Assembly (NCBI GenBank): GCA_947492525.1 | Contig: CANLNQ010000028.1 | Location: forward strand, 28,263-92,262 | Source: an uncultured Granulosicoccus sp. | GTDB lineage: Bacteria; Pseudomonadota; Gammaproteobacteria; Granulosicoccales; Granulosicoccaceae | Direction of reading: 5' to 3' | DNA length: 64,000 bases | Shown here: positions 34,514 through 44,122 of the stretch, piece by piece | How the letters are laid out: each line of letters starts with the position of its first letter | Position numbering within the stretch: position 1 is the first letter of the stretch | Translations under genes and position numbers: made by a program | The notes under the pieces: generated by a model | Databases searched by the model: none | Seen by the model: the letters and a program-made list of their open reading frames with translations, nothing else | What the model was told of the DNA's origin: nothing

Positions 34514-35866
34514 ATGGTCAATTACAACACAATGGTGGCACTCTGGCTTTGCCTGCTGATGACAGGCTGTGCATCGATAGACCAGGATAGGAAAGCGGCA
34601 AGAGTCGTCACTGACCAGACTTTCGGTCGGTATCAGGAGAACCTGGAAGGAGACCTGATTCTGATTACCATGATGCCGGAATATCACGCCCTGTATACAG
34701 ACAGGCAAGTGATGCCGATGTCAGGCACGTTGCCCCCTCTCTACGCTCAGTTCCTCACTCGATTGGAAAGCGATTTCGGGATCAGGCGTGTCGCCAACTG
34801 GCCACTGGCCGCCATCGATATCTTCTGTGTTGTCTTCGAAGTCCAGGATCCTGACAGGAAATCCGAGATCGTTGCGGCCCTGGCGCTGGAACCGGATATC
34901 GAAACGGCGCAGTCAGTGCAGAGCTTCGACTCACAGTCACAGTCACAGTCACCGTCACCGTCACCGTCACCGTCACCGTCACCGTCACCGTCACCGTCAC
35001 CGTCACCGTCACCGTCACCGTCACCAGCATACAATGACCCATACCTCCCGATGCAGCACGGTTTTCACGACATCCAGGCACTCGATTCCCATCAGTGGTC
35101 GCGTGGCAAGGGCGTAAGGATCGCGGTTATCGATACCGGCATGGACAACACCCACCCGGATCTTGTCGCCAGCAGCGAACAGACCGTGAACTTTGTGGAT
35201 GACAACGACGCCGCATTTCGTGCGGATATCCATGGCACAGCGCTGGGAGGCGTCATCGCCGCTGAAGCGGATAATGATACCGGTATGGTCGGCATTGCAC
35301 CCGATGCCACGCTACTGGCGATCAAGGCCTGCTGGTACCCGCATCAGGCGCCGGAGCATGCCCGTTGCAATACGTTGACATTGGCCAAGTCACTCAATTT
35401 TTCCATCCAGCAGAAGGTGGATATCATCAACCTGAGCCTGACCGGTCCCCCAGACCCGATTCTCGAGCGCCTTGTGCTGACCGCGCTGTCTCAGGGCATT
35501 GTCGTGATCGGCGCCAGACCTGCTCACGATGATGCGTCGTTTCCGGTATCAGTACCGGGCACCATTGCCGTAGACATGCCAGAGCGCCGGCAATCCGTGA
35601 TCTCCGCACCAGGTCGCCGCGTGCTGAGCACACAGCCAGAGAGCGAATACGACTTCTTCGACGGTAGTTCCTTTGCCACTGCCCATGTCTCAGGGCTGGC
35701 TGCGCTGGTCAGAAGCCTGATACCGGATATCTCTCCGCGTGAGTTGCACGCCTTGCTCAAGCAGACGGCGAACCCCGAAACCGGCGAAGCCAATGCCTGT
35801 CGAGCTGTGTTGGCGGTGAGGCAGCAAAGAAAGCAGCTTTCTGACTCTGACGAGTGTTTGCCATAG
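34514..35866 (+). CDS. Subtilisin-like serine protease lipoprotein with Ser-Pro linker
   Basis: A 450-residue S8-family protein. The lipobox LMTGC puts the lipidated Cys at residue 19. Residues 30-135 may be an inhibitor-like prodomain. A Ser-Gln/Ser-Pro linker (139-171) precedes the catalytic domain: Asp207 (VIDTGMDNTHPDL), His240 (HGTALGGVIAA) and Ser386 (DGSSFATAHVSG). The segment that normally carries the oxyanion-hole asparagine (AAAGNEG) reads IGARPAHD, so that residue is not recognisable. Probably anchored to the outer membrane. It is the third exported gene after the ECF operon on this strand. Confidence 0.83.
   Translation: MVNYNTMVALWLCLLMTGCASIDQDRKAARVVTDQTFGRYQENLEGDLILITMMPEYHALYTDRQVMPMSGTLPPLYAQFLTRLESDFGIRRVANWPLAAIDIFCVVFEVQDPDRKSEIVAALALEPDIETAQSVQSFDSQSQSQSPSPSPSPSPSPSPSPSPSPSPSPSPAYNDPYLPMQHGFHDIQALDSHQWSRGKGVRIAVIDTGMDNTHPDLVASSEQTVNFVDDNDAAFRADIHGTALGGVIAAEADNDTGMVGIAPDATLLAIKACWYPHQAPEHARCNTLTLAKSLNFSIQQKVDIINLSLTGPPDPILERLVLTALSQGIVVIGARPAHDDASFPVSVPGTIAVDMPERRQSVISAPGRRVLSTQPESEYDFFDGSSFATAHVSGLAALVRSLIPDISPRELHALLKQTANPETGEANACRAVLAVRQQRKQLSDSDECLP
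34931..35025 (+). repeat. Hexamer microsatellite coding the Ser-Pro linker
   Basis: Units of TCACAG (three copies) run into about twelve perfect TCACCG copies, coding for Ser-Gln and then Ser-Pro pairs. Length changes would remain in frame. Confidence 0.93.
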
Positions 35867-35908
35867 CGCTAACTGACGGGCGAGGGCGCCAGGCCGCAAG
35901 CACCCGCA

Positions 35909-37069
35909 CTAACGAACCGTTTTCCAGCCACCGGGTATGCCTTTCGGCGATAGCAACAACTGCCAGAGTTGATTGGATCGGGCGCGGAATGCACCGGCGC
36001 TGCACATCAGGTAGTAATTCCACATGCGTCGGAACCGCCTGTCGAAGGCGGCGTCCAGACTGCTCCAGCGTCGCTGCAGATTCTGATGCCATGCCATCAG
36101 GGTACGATCGTAGTCAACCCCGAAGCCGTGCCAATCCTCGATGACGAACAAGCCTTCCAAGGCACGGGTGATCTGCGCCGCCGACGGCAGCATCGAGTTC
36201 GGGAAGATGTATTTTTCGATCCAGGGATCCGTAATGGAGCCGGACCTGTTGGTTCCAATCGTATGCAGCAGAAAAAGGCCATCGGGAGTCAGCAGGTCCA
36301 GCGCTTTGCTGAAGTAGGTCTTGTAGTTCTTGTAGCCAACGTGCTCGAACATGCCTATGGACATTATTCGATCATACTGGCCACTCAGGGTGCGGTAATC
36401 AGTCACCTGAATGTCTACGGGTAATCCCCGACAGGTCTCTTCGGCAATCCTGTGCTGTTCCTGCGAGACCGTGATTCCAGTGACCTCGACACCGAAATTC
36501 TCCGCTGCATAACGCGCTGCGCCACCCCAGCCGCAACCGATGTCCAGAAGTCGCATACCGGGTTCGAGACCGAGTTTGCGACAGACGAGAGAGAGTTTGG
36601 CCTCCTGTGCCTCGTCCAGACTGGATGCCGACTCCCAGTAGCCGCAACTGTAGATCATGCGTTTGTCGAGCATGGCACGGTACAGATCCGTGCTCAGATC
36701 GTAATGCCTGTGGGCGACCGATCTGGCGCGTTGCGGAGTCTGCAGATTCTGCAGCTTTGCACTGAGGACAAGGCGCAGATTATTGATCGATATGACTTCG
36801 CGATCGATACCGGCGCGGATGAGTCTGGCAAATAATTCATCCAGCCGTTTGCAGTCCCACCAACCATCCATGTAAGCCTCGCCGGCGCCCAGCGATCCTT
36901 GCGAGACAATGCGTCGCCACAATCTTTCATCGTGGACCATCATGTCCCAGGGGCGTATCCCATTGAATTCGACATCCGCGCCTGCTGCCAGTTGTTGCAG
37001 ATAATCGCGATAGGTCGCAAAATCATTCGGGAAAAGATGATGCTGCAAGGCATGCCTGAGTGTCGACAT
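35909..37069 (-). CDS. cfa: Cyclopropane-fatty-acyl-phospholipid synthase
   Basis: A 386-residue enzyme. The N-terminal part has SQGSLGAGEAYMDGWWDCKRLDELFARL. The SAM-binding motif is RLLDIGCGWGGAARYAAE, followed by GITVSQEQ and the family block IMSIGMFEHVGYKNY. The C-terminus (FDRRFRRMWNYYLMCSAGAFRAR) is also typical. It methylenates unsaturated acyl chains in membrane phospholipids using S-adenosylmethionine, usually in stationary phase or stress. It is divergent from aidB across a 75-bp gap, so the two may share stress control. Confidence 0.92.
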   Translation of the reverse strand: MSTLRHALQHHLFPNDFATYRDYLQQLAAGADVEFNGIRPWDMMVHDERLWRRIVSQGSLGAGEAYMDGWWDCKRLDELFARLIRAGIDREVISINNLRLVLSAKLQNLQTPQRARSVAHRHYDLSTDLYRAMLDKRMIYSCGYWESASSLDEAQEAKLSLVCRKLGLEPGMRLLDIGCGWGGAARYAAENFGVEVTGITVSQEQHRIAEETCRGLPVDIQVTDYRTLSGQYDRIMSIGMFEHVGYKNYKTYFSKALDLLTPDGLFLLHTIGTNRSGSITDPWIEKYIFPNSMLPSAAQITRALEGLFVIEDWHGFGVDYDRTLMAWHQNLQRRWSSLDAAFDRRFRRMWNYYLMCSAGAFRARSNQLWQLLLSPKGIPGGWKTVR

Positions 37070-37144
37070 GGCAATGTCCTCCTGAATACTCGACTACATC
37101 AGCGCACTCGCCGGGTTCACTCAACCATTCAGAACGGTGCATCC

Positions 37145-38800
37145 ATGAATATACACCTTCAACCCTGGACGACCCACAAGGTTACCAACCAGCCACCTCC
37201 GCTGGAGAACTACAACGCATTTTCGCGGGATACATTGCTACAAAATGCATTGCCTGACGACCTGAGCATTCTACTGCGCAGGAAATTGCTGGAGCTGGGT
37301 GCGGCAGTGGGGGATCATGAGTGGATCGATCGAGGATTCAAGGCTAACGAGAACGCACCGGTACTGAAGAGCTTTGATCGATTCGGCCATCGCATCGACG
37401 AGGTCGAATTCCATCCCGCTTATCATCAGCTCATGGGACTGGGTATGGGATTGGGGATACACTCCACCGCCTGGACTCAGCCGGTGCATGGTCATGTAGC
37501 GCGTGCCGCCATGCAATACCTGATGACTCAACTGGAGCCTGGCGTCTGCTGTCCTCTGGCCATGACGCATGCAGCGCATCCTGTATTGACACGCTACCTC
37601 GCCTCTGACGACGTATTTTCCGTGCGTTCAAGAGTCGACGACTACGATCAGCGTTTTCTGCCAGCACAGCACAAACGGTCCTTGACCCTTGGCATGGCCA
37701 TGACAGAGAAACAAGGTGGATCAGACGTTCGCGCCAATACAACCCAGGCCAGGAAGCAAAGTGTGCAAGGAGACTCTGTCGAGTATTTTCTCCGCGGGCA
37801 CAAATGGTTCTGTTCCGCTCCCATGTCGGATGCATTTCTCACGCTGGCTCAGGCTCCGGGAGGCATCACCTGTTTTCTTGTCCCTCGCTTTTGCCCAGAC
37901 GGGAGTCGTAATCGCATCTATATTCAGCGTCTCAAGAACAAACTGGGTAATCGTGCCAACGCCTCCGCCGAGATTGAATACGCTGACGCATGGGCGAAAC
38001 GCCTGGGCGATGAAGGTGCTGGTGTGACAGCCATCATCGAGATGGTCCAGAACACCCGCCTTGATGCAGCTGTGGCGCCAGCAGGCATGATGCGGCAAGC
38101 GTTGGTACAGGCTATTCATCACGCACGTCACAGGCAGGTGTTCGGTGAATTCCTGATAGAACAATCGCTGATGCGCAATGTGCTTGCCGACCTGGCGATG
38201 GAATCCGAAGCCGCAACGCTACTCGCCATGCGAGTTGCGCAGGCGGTAGACCGTTCAGACCATGACCCGGCGGAAAGCAATTTTGCTCGCCTGGCGACGA
38301 TCATTGCCAAATACTGGATCAACAAGCAGGCGCCTCAGTTCATCTACGAGGCGATGGAATGTCATGGTGGTGCAGGCTATATCGAAGAGTCGATGTTGCC
38401 ACGGCTTTATCGCGAAGCACCTGTCAACAGTATCTGGGAAGGTTCAGGCAATGTCATCTGCCTGGATCTGCTTCGGGTCATGCATCGAACGCCGCAGAGT
38501 CTGGAATCCTTCAACAGCATCATACAACCAGTACTGAGCGAGAGCACCGTTCTACAGAAACGTTTCGACAGACTGCAAAGGGAATTGACTCGTTGCCCGC
38601 AGGAACCGGCGCTACTGAGACGCTGCGTGGAGTCCATGGCGCTGCTGCTGCAGTGCTCCTTGCTGCAGCAGCAAGCACCGGAGTCGACGTTTCATCTGTT
38701 CGTCAACAGTCGCTTCGAAGAACAGGGTACGCGCAGCTATGGCACACTCGAGGATATCCACTCAACCCGGGAAGTGCTGGACCGAGCCTGGGCGTCGTGA
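37145..38800 (+). CDS. aidB: AidB-like acyl-CoA dehydrogenase
   Basis: Start ATG 37145 (MNIHLQPWTTHKVTNQPPPL), 551 residues, the usual AidB length. The opening Thr-His-x-Val-x-Asn-Gln-Pro-Pro-Pro and AMTEKQGGSDVRANTT with HKWFCSAPMSDAF are AidB signatures. The flavin-binding region ends with ECHGGAGYIEESMLPRLYREAP and the catalytic-base region NSIWEGSGNV. In E. coli AidB is induced by alkylating agents and protects DNA; it has weak isovaleryl-CoA dehydrogenase activity. It is divergent from cfa. Confidence 0.9.
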   Translation: MNIHLQPWTTHKVTNQPPPLENYNAFSRDTLLQNALPDDLSILLRRKLLELGAAVGDHEWIDRGFKANENAPVLKSFDRFGHRIDEVEFHPAYHQLMGLGMGLGIHSTAWTQPVHGHVARAAMQYLMTQLEPGVCCPLAMTHAAHPVLTRYLASDDVFSVRSRVDDYDQRFLPAQHKRSLTLGMAMTEKQGGSDVRANTTQARKQSVQGDSVEYFLRGHKWFCSAPMSDAFLTLAQAPGGITCFLVPRFCPDGSRNRIYIQRLKNKLGNRANASAEIEYADAWAKRLGDEGAGVTAIIEMVQNTRLDAAVAPAGMMRQALVQAIHHARHRQVFGEFLIEQSLMRNVLADLAMESEAATLLAMRVAQAVDRSDHDPAESNFARLATIIAKYWINKQAPQFIYEAMECHGGAGYIEESMLPRLYREAPVNSIWEGSGNVICLDLLRVMHRTPQSLESFNSIIQPVLSESTVLQKRFDRLQRELTRCPQEPALLRRCVESMALLLQCSLLQQQAPESTFHLFVNSRFEEQGTRSYGTLEDIHSTREVLDRAWAS

Positions 38801-38845
38801 TTGAGCGGCTTCAGCGCATGCGTGTGCGCACGAAACGGGGCGTCA

Positions 38846-39145
38846 TTAAACCGGTTCTCGACCCATCTGATCGATCAGTTCCTGCTCCGCCTCGAGCCAA
38901 TCCAGCTCCTCTTCACCGATTTCAAAGCCGCGTTGCTCAGCCTTGTAATACGCAGCCTCAGCAATCATCTCATAGCGATCTTCGGCATTGTTCCAGTCCC
39001 GGAATTCTGCTGGCTCATCGCTGCCCGGCCCCGGGTCTGTGTGCAGTTCCTCGCTCGATAATTCGTTATCGGCAAACTCCGACGGTGGACTCGCTGTCTC
39101 CTTGCTGAGTGGTTCGTTTTCCCTGATGACCGATTCGTGGATCAT
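38846..39145 (-). CDS. DUF2934 protein
   Basis: A 99-residue acidic protein. The first 50 residues are a disordered Ser/Glu/Pro-rich region. The rest (DRYEMIAEAAYYKAEQRGF, then EELDWLEAEQEL) is the DUF2934 motif, a short helical module of unknown function common in Proteobacteria. It is convergent with aidB (45 bp apart). Confidence 0.75.
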   Translation of the reverse strand: MIHESVIRENEPLSKETASPPSEFADNELSSEELHTDPGPGSDEPAEFRDWNNAEDRYEMIAEAAYYKAEQRGFEIGEEELDWLEAEQELIDQMGREPV

Positions 39146-39548
39146 GGCAATATTCCCCCTGTGTTTCTACCCCACAAGATGCGTTTCGGATATTCAATAT
39201 TGCCTCAGGCGGTGGGCAATTGACAAGCACCCCTGCCGCACTTGAGCCCGGCTTGCTACCGTTTTGTAATCGTCTTGACAGCAGCAAACTCGCGCCATCA
39301 AAACGCAGATCGACACAGGCTGTAAAAACTGGCCTCGATCAGTGTGTTTGATCTCCTATCTGTCTTCATGCTGATACCTGGGCCATGGCGTTGCGCCTTT
39401 GGTCTAGCTGAAGAACCCCACAAGGGCATTGAACTGCCGCAGCCATCTACAGACAGCACAACCTGTGCTCATCCTGTTACCGAAGTGTTACTCGGCAAAC
39501 GCAAGACTGCAATCTCTTCCAAACGACGGCTTAGAGGCTGCACAAGTC
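39146..39548. other. Intergenic region of 403 bp
   Basis: It holds a small dyad ATATTCAATAT (39190-39200) near the DUF2934 start and two TTGACA-like hexamers (about 39216 and 39273). None has a clear -10 partner. An open frame from 39429 joins the next gene, but its codons look random. No RNA gene is recognised. Confidence 0.35.
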
Positions 39549-40934
39549 ATGAAACCATTCAATCTTTCACGCAAACCGATCACGGTGCTTGCACTGCTGA
39601 CCATTCTGGGGGGGTGTGGCAGTAGCGACGACGATACGCAGACTGGTACTGATACCGGAACTGATACCGGAACTGACACCGGAACTGACACCGGAGGAGA
39701 GACCGATGGAGGCGGTGAGACCGATGGTGGGGGTGGGACCGATGGGCTTGACACCGTGCCACCGGAAGTCGTGTCGCTGACACCGACCAATGGTGCAATT
39801 GAGGTGCCACCAGATACACAACTGAGCGCCGTCTTCAGCGAAGACATGTTCGCCGCGACTATCGATGAAACCAGTTTTTACGTGACCGACCAGGATGGTA
39901 ATCCTGTCGAAGGCGCCGTGGCCTACGACGCCATGACCAATACAGCCGTTTTCACCCCCAGCATCGCACTGAACATGGCGCTGAATAACAACTACACCGT
40001 CGTACTGTCAGAAGCCATCACCGATCTGTCCGGCAACATTCTTCAGCCGATCACCTGGGAGTTTGCGGCCATGGCGCACGACTGCAGACGCTACACGCCC
40101 GAAGATTCAGAAATTCTGCTCGAGGGCACCTGGAGCGCGGGAGGCTCGCCGAACATACCCGAAGGCACTGAAAACAGAACCGTGACGACTCCCGCCGGCG
40201 TCGGTGGTGGCTATCTGACTCTGACGCTGACGACGGCGCACCCGGAGGATCTCAACGGCCCCTTGATGATTGTAAGACCGTCTGCTGCCAATGGCACCGG
40301 TGCCAATATCCTGCCCTCGGGTGATGCGGGTAGTACCATGCAGGCTCTTGTCAGTGTCATGCCTTCAACCGGCTATGACATCGCGCTCTACAACTTCTGG
40401 GGTGTGTCCTCTTCTCAGCCCGACATCGAATGGAACTATACAGAAGCCTATACAGGCACGATGGATTGTTACGAACCGAATGACCAACGCTTTTTCGAAG
40501 ATGCCGAGCCCACGGCCAGAAAGATTCCTCTCAACATGACGCTGGAGGCCTACATGAAGCCTGCCTACGAAACCAGTAGCATCAGCATCAATACCCCCAG
40601 CTACTACGATTGGTATCGCTTCGAGTTGCAGCAAACGTCTTCGATCTCCGTGGAAATCATGTCCACACCGAGTGATACCGGCATCAGGCAGGTGTGGTAT
40701 GAGGCGGACGGTACTGTAATCCTTCAGGCAGATGGTCCGGAAAGTGACACCGGTGCAACGCAATCAAGCCCCTACAGTAGTGAAACAGAGGTTCTTGACG
40801 CCGGCGTTTATTACTTGCAGTTATACCCCTGGACGCTCATACCCGACTACTCGCCTGTGCTCAGCGACGGAGAGCCGTTCCCGGACGCGTTCACGACGCC
40901 CTATACCTTTAGGGTGAACGCCGAAGCCAACTGA
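39549..40934 (+). CDS. Exported lipoprotein with bacterial Ig-like domain
   Basis: Start at ATG 39549, 461 residues. The lipobox ILGGC gives a lipidated Cys at about residue 23. A Thr/Gly/Asp-rich repeated linker follows (microsatellite DNA, 39647-39735). Residues 65-175 are a Big_5/SbsA-type Ig-like domain: VPPEVVSLTPTNGAIEVPPD, SAVFSEDM and ITWEFA. The C-terminal 280 residues have tandem beta-rich segments with paired cysteines (DC...C) and PSYYDWYRFELQQTSSISVEI, a PPC-like fold. It is likely a surface-exposed adhesion or binding protein. A strong hairpin follows the stop. Confidence 0.72.
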   Translation: MKPFNLSRKPITVLALLTILGGCGSSDDDTQTGTDTGTDTGTDTGTDTGGETDGGGETDGGGGTDGLDTVPPEVVSLTPTNGAIEVPPDTQLSAVFSEDMFAATIDETSFYVTDQDGNPVEGAVAYDAMTNTAVFTPSIALNMALNNNYTVVLSEAITDLSGNILQPITWEFAAMAHDCRRYTPEDSEILLEGTWSAGGSPNIPEGTENRTVTTPAGVGGGYLTLTLTTAHPEDLNGPLMIVRPSAANGTGANILPSGDAGSTMQALVSVMPSTGYDIALYNFWGVSSSQPDIEWNYTEAYTGTMDCYEPNDQRFFEDAEPTARKIPLNMTLEAYMKPAYETSSISINTPSYYDWYRFELQQTSSISVEIMSTPSDTGIRQVWYEADGTVILQADGPESDTGATQSSPYSSETEVLDAGVYYLQLYPWTLIPDYSPVLSDGEPFPDAFTTPYTFRVNAEAN

Positions 40935-40943
40935 TTGTGAAGG

Positions 40944-40985
40944 CGCGATCCGGCGTAGTGTGCGGTCTTCGATCGCCGGATCGCG
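40944..40985 (+). terminator. 12-bp perfect hairpin after the lipoprotein gene
   Basis: CGCGATCCGGCG pairs perfectly with CGCCGGATCGCG across an 18-nt loop, starting 10 bp after the stop. There is no T-run, so it could be a terminator, an mRNA-stabilising stem-loop or a protein-binding site. Confidence 0.5.
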
Positions 40986-41548
40986 AGTGTACTGGGCTTC
41001 TCGATAAACACTTGTGATGGAAAACACTTAAGGTCGCGGCCTCTACGTGACTGGACGATTCACTGGTTATTGCCATGCGTGATCGCTTAGTCATTTTCTG
41101 CCTTGGTGGCCTTGCTGGAAAGCACTGCAACATTGCAGGGCACAGGCTCCGGATTGACGCATGGCTCCGGGTAACGCGCTGACAAAGCCGATTCACCTGA
41201 AGCAGATTCAATGCAAGTGGTGCACGACATTGACGCAAGCAGGTCTCGTTGGTAGCGAAGCAACGATAGCTGAAGGGCGACATCATCACCCAATGTGAAG
41301 AAAAGGCGATGAGCAATCAGCGCCGTTGCGCACTACCCTGGGGCAACAATGTGCTATGCCATACCAGCAGACGAGGCCTGATCTTGCCGTTCGATCCTGT
41401 ATCTGTTGAATCATGTTCTGCGTCATTCATATCATAAACCCCATAGCGAACAGCTGTTTTGCCTGAACCCCGCATTGTTGTCACGTGCCTTGGCACTGTA
41501 TACCGTCCCGGATTGATCGCGTTCAATGGCAAGAGGGGAGTTTCAAGA
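40986..41548. other. Long intergenic region, about 560 bp
   Basis: I find no convincing gene here. A minus-strand frame at 41087-41293 would give 68 residues with several cysteines (LASMSCTTCIES ... VPCNVAVLSS). Another at 41317-41532 starts with TTG. Neither has a good ribosome-binding site or a recognised family. The segment also serves as upstream region for the permease gene at 41549. Confidence 0.35.
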
Positions 41549-42289
41549 GTGGCTGAGTCTGTGTGGATCTATCTGGTACCCATGGTTGTCGTTGCCGGAT
41601 TGGTTCGAGGTTATACGGGCTTTGGTTTTGCCTCTGTTGCAATCGTGGGAATGAACCTGTTTCTCGACCCGCAACAGAGTGTTCCCGTGATACTGAGCCT
41701 GGATATCCTGTGCAGTGCTCCACTACTGCGACAGGCAGTTCATCAGGGTGATGTCCCTACCTTCCGGCTACTGACTCTTGGCTCCTTGCTGGGCATACCC
41801 ATCGGGCTTGGCTTGTTGTTGCTGATCCCCAGCGAGCCGCTGAAACTGGGGATCTGCGTGCTGATTCTGCTTGTCTGCCTGTTGCTGGCATTGAACATTC
41901 GATTTCAAGGCACGGACAAGTTGTCCACACGACTTGGATTCGGAGTCGTCGCAGGCACCGCAACCGCAGCTTCATCAGTGGGCGGCCCCATTATCGTCAG
42001 CTATATGCTGTCAAGCTCATTGAACCCGACCGCCCAGCGCGGCACCATGATCATGTTCTTCGTGGTGAGTGAGCTTCTCGCTCTCGGGGCGCTGTTCAGT
42101 AGTGGTCTGGTGGGTATCGCGGTTCTGCAACTGACAGCGATTCTGCTGCTGCCGACCCTGTTGGCAGTGCGTGGTGGCCAGTACCTGTTCAACTACCGCC
42201 CACCGGCCTCGTTCAAATACCTTGCCTTGCCAACCATGGTAATGGTTGCTTTCCTGGGAATCAGTGCCTCTTACAGAGAACTGTTCTAG
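41549..42289 (+). CDS. TauE/SafE-family anion permease
   Basis: I take GTG 41549 as start, with an AAGAGGGGAG ribosome-binding site 8 bp upstream; 246 residues. Eight predicted helices. The family motif RGYTGFGFASVAI is near residue 20 and its repeat ATAASSVGGPIIVSYML near residue 145. TauE/SafE proteins export or import sulphite, sulphoacetate or small carboxylates. It is 93 bp upstream of the aminotransferase gene on the same strand and may carry a substrate or product of that pathway. Confidence 0.82.
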   Translation: MAESVWIYLVPMVVVAGLVRGYTGFGFASVAIVGMNLFLDPQQSVPVILSLDILCSAPLLRQAVHQGDVPTFRLLTLGSLLGIPIGLGLLLLIPSEPLKLGICVLILLVCLLLALNIRFQGTDKLSTRLGFGVVAGTATAASSVGGPIIVSYMLSSSLNPTAQRGTMIMFFVVSELLALGALFSSGLVGIAVLQLTAILLLPTLLAVRGGQYLFNYRPPASFKYLALPTMVMVAFLGISASYRELF

Positions 42290-42382
42290 AGGCCAACTCA
42301 TGAGCGTTCTACCACTGCCCAACGATACGCCATCGGCAGGTGAAGACAACTTACCGAGATTATCAGGAAACACTGGAGAGAC

Positions 42383-43567
42383 ATGATTAGCAATACTCAT
42401 CCTGCCCTTGCTGGTTCACTCAGGTCGACGGTTCCGTCCGATGAGCTCATCAACTTCAGCCCCGGCCCGACGTCCCTGCCCAAGCCGGTCGAGAAGAGTA
42501 TTGCCGCAAGCTTCAGTGAACCCGGCCTGACATCCCTGGCCTTGTCTCATCGCTCTCCGGAGTTTCTGGAGATACTCGAACATGCGGTTGCTTCTGCCAG
42601 AAGCGTCATGGGCATACCCGATAACTATGAAGTACTGTTCACGCACGGTGGCGGGCATGGGCAGTTTGCAGCGCTGCCATTGAATCTGTGCCATGAGGCA
42701 TCGGATGTGGCTACCTACGTGGTCAACGGCACCTGGTCTTTGCGAGGTCGCGATGAAGCGAGCCGTTACTGTGATGCTCAAACCATCGATGGCCGAGATT
42801 CCTCAACGGGTGATTACACGAGTTTTCCGGAGCTGACCGAGGTCGATATCGATGCCGAGAGCCGCTATATCTACCTGTGCTCCAATGAAACGGTAAACGG
42901 CATCGAACTTCACCGGCTTCCGAAGCTCCCCGAATCGCGCCGACATATCCCTCTGGTGATTGATGCCAGTTCCGATTTTTCCACCAAACCCATTGACTGG
43001 GAAGGCGCAGGCGTTGGTGTACTCTTTGCCTGCGCATCAAAGAACATCGGCCATCCCGGCGTCACGATGACGATCATCCGCAAGGATCTGCTCGGTGAGG
43101 GCAAGGCCTCACCTCTGTGTCCGGGTGTATTCAACTACACAACCAACAGCGAGGCCGACAACCTGTGGAATACGCCAGCGACCTTCAATATCGAGGTAGT
43201 CGGTCGCGTCATGGACTGGATTGCCGGTATCGGTGGGGTAGAGGAACTTGAGCGACGATCGATTGCCAAGGCCAGCGCGCTATACGAGGTCATCGATGCG
43301 TCCGATGGATTCTATGGCACGCCCGTCACTGACAAGCGATTGCGAAGCCGGATGAATGTTCCCTTCAACCTCATGGGTGGCGATGTGACGCTGACCGAAC
43401 GCTTTCTGATCGAGAGTTGGAACAAGGGGATGGTCGGCTTGCGTACTCTGACGCCCTTTGGTGTCGGCGACTACCTCAGAGCCAGTCTCTACAATGGCGT
43501 GACCATCGAGAACGCCGTAGCGCTGGCGGATTTCATGAAGCAGTTTGCCAGAGAGCACGCCGCCTGA
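42383..43567 (+). CDS. SerC-like class V aminotransferase with altered phosphate site
   Basis: A 394-residue PLP enzyme close to phosphoserine aminotransferase: INFSPGPTSLP, LSHRSPEF, HGGGHGQFAALPLN, CSNETVNGIEL, the PLP lysine in ACASKNIGHPGVT, and SRMNVPFNL. The first phosphate-contact pair (His-Arg in LSHR) is kept. The second, GHR-x-x-GGMRAS in E. coli, reads TPFGVGDYLRAS: His and Arg are lost and only the carboxylate-binding Arg remains. The substrate is therefore probably not phosphoserine. Neighbours (TauE permease, Lrp regulator, ornithine cyclodeaminase, CtlX) suggest an amino acid catabolic role. Confidence 0.78.
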   Translation: MISNTHPALAGSLRSTVPSDELINFSPGPTSLPKPVEKSIAASFSEPGLTSLALSHRSPEFLEILEHAVASARSVMGIPDNYEVLFTHGGGHGQFAALPLNLCHEASDVATYVVNGTWSLRGRDEASRYCDAQTIDGRDSSTGDYTSFPELTEVDIDAESRYIYLCSNETVNGIELHRLPKLPESRRHIPLVIDASSDFSTKPIDWEGAGVGVLFACASKNIGHPGVTMTIIRKDLLGEGKASPLCPGVFNYTTNSEADNLWNTPATFNIEVVGRVMDWIAGIGGVEELERRSIAKASALYEVIDASDGFYGTPVTDKRLRSRMNVPFNLMGGDVTLTERFLIESWNKGMVGLRTLTPFGVGDYLRASLYNGVTIENAVALADFMKQFAREHAA

Positions 43568-43641
43568 CACGGTGGGACAGTGCTGCGGGCAAGGGAGGTG
43601 CTGAGAAAGGGCAGCCCCTTCCGCGAACCTGCTGAGTGCCG

Positions 43642-44082
43642 CTACCGACGCACCCCACGACTGCTTCTGACCGTTGCCAGATACAAGCTGGTCTCGCTGT
43701 TGGCCACACCCTCGATCAGGCGAAGTCGCCTGAGAAAGCCATCAAGATCTCCCAGCGTCTGGGTGGCGAATTCAACCACACAATCCCACCGACCGTTGGT
43801 GGTATGAATTGCCTGGATCTCGCTGAAGCCGGATAAACGCCTGACGATGGCGTCGTTTCCCTTGCCTTCGATTTCGATCATCGTGACGCCTCTGACGGGC
43901 TGGTCATCGTCATCTCCCTCGAGAACCACCGTAAAGCCGACAATCCGGCCTGATGCCTGAAGCTTTTCGATCCGCGTGCGGATAGTGGTGCGCGACACGC
44001 CCAGGCTATAGGAAAGCTCCGTGACAGAGGCGCGAGCATTCTGCCTGAGCGCACTGATCAATGCCTGATCGATATCAGTCAT
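43642..44082 (-). CDS. Lrp/AsnC-family regulator
   Basis: Start taken at ATG 44082 (MTDIDQALISALRQNARASVTEL), 146 residues; the frame extends to 44133. The N-terminal helix-turn-helix (ELSYSLGVSRTTIRTRIEKLQASG) is followed by an RAM/AsnC ligand domain (about 65-140, GVTMIEIEGKG ... IQAIHTTNGRWDCVVE). It probably senses an amino acid and controls the divergent ornithine cyclodeaminase/ctlX pair; a perfect 14-bp palindrome lies between them. Confidence 0.86.
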   Translation of the reverse strand: MTDIDQALISALRQNARASVTELSYSLGVSRTTIRTRIEKLQASGRIVGFTVVLEGDDDDQPVRGVTMIEIEGKGNDAIVRRLSGFSEIQAIHTTNGRWDCVVEFATQTLGDLDGFLRRLRLIEGVANSETSLYLATVRSSRGVRR

Positions 44083-44122
44083 TTTGAACTCCAGAAGTGT
44101 CGTTTTGATCAGAGGGGCAGTG

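Noticed and set aside
34747..35117. Gly-Asp, Val-Thr and His-Arg repeat frames at the Ser-Pro linker
   Set aside because: Frame artefacts of the hexamer repeat inside the subtilisin-like gene.
41317..41532. A 71-codon minus-strand frame
   Set aside because: TTG start without ribosome-binding site, overlaps the permease upstream region, no similarity recognised.
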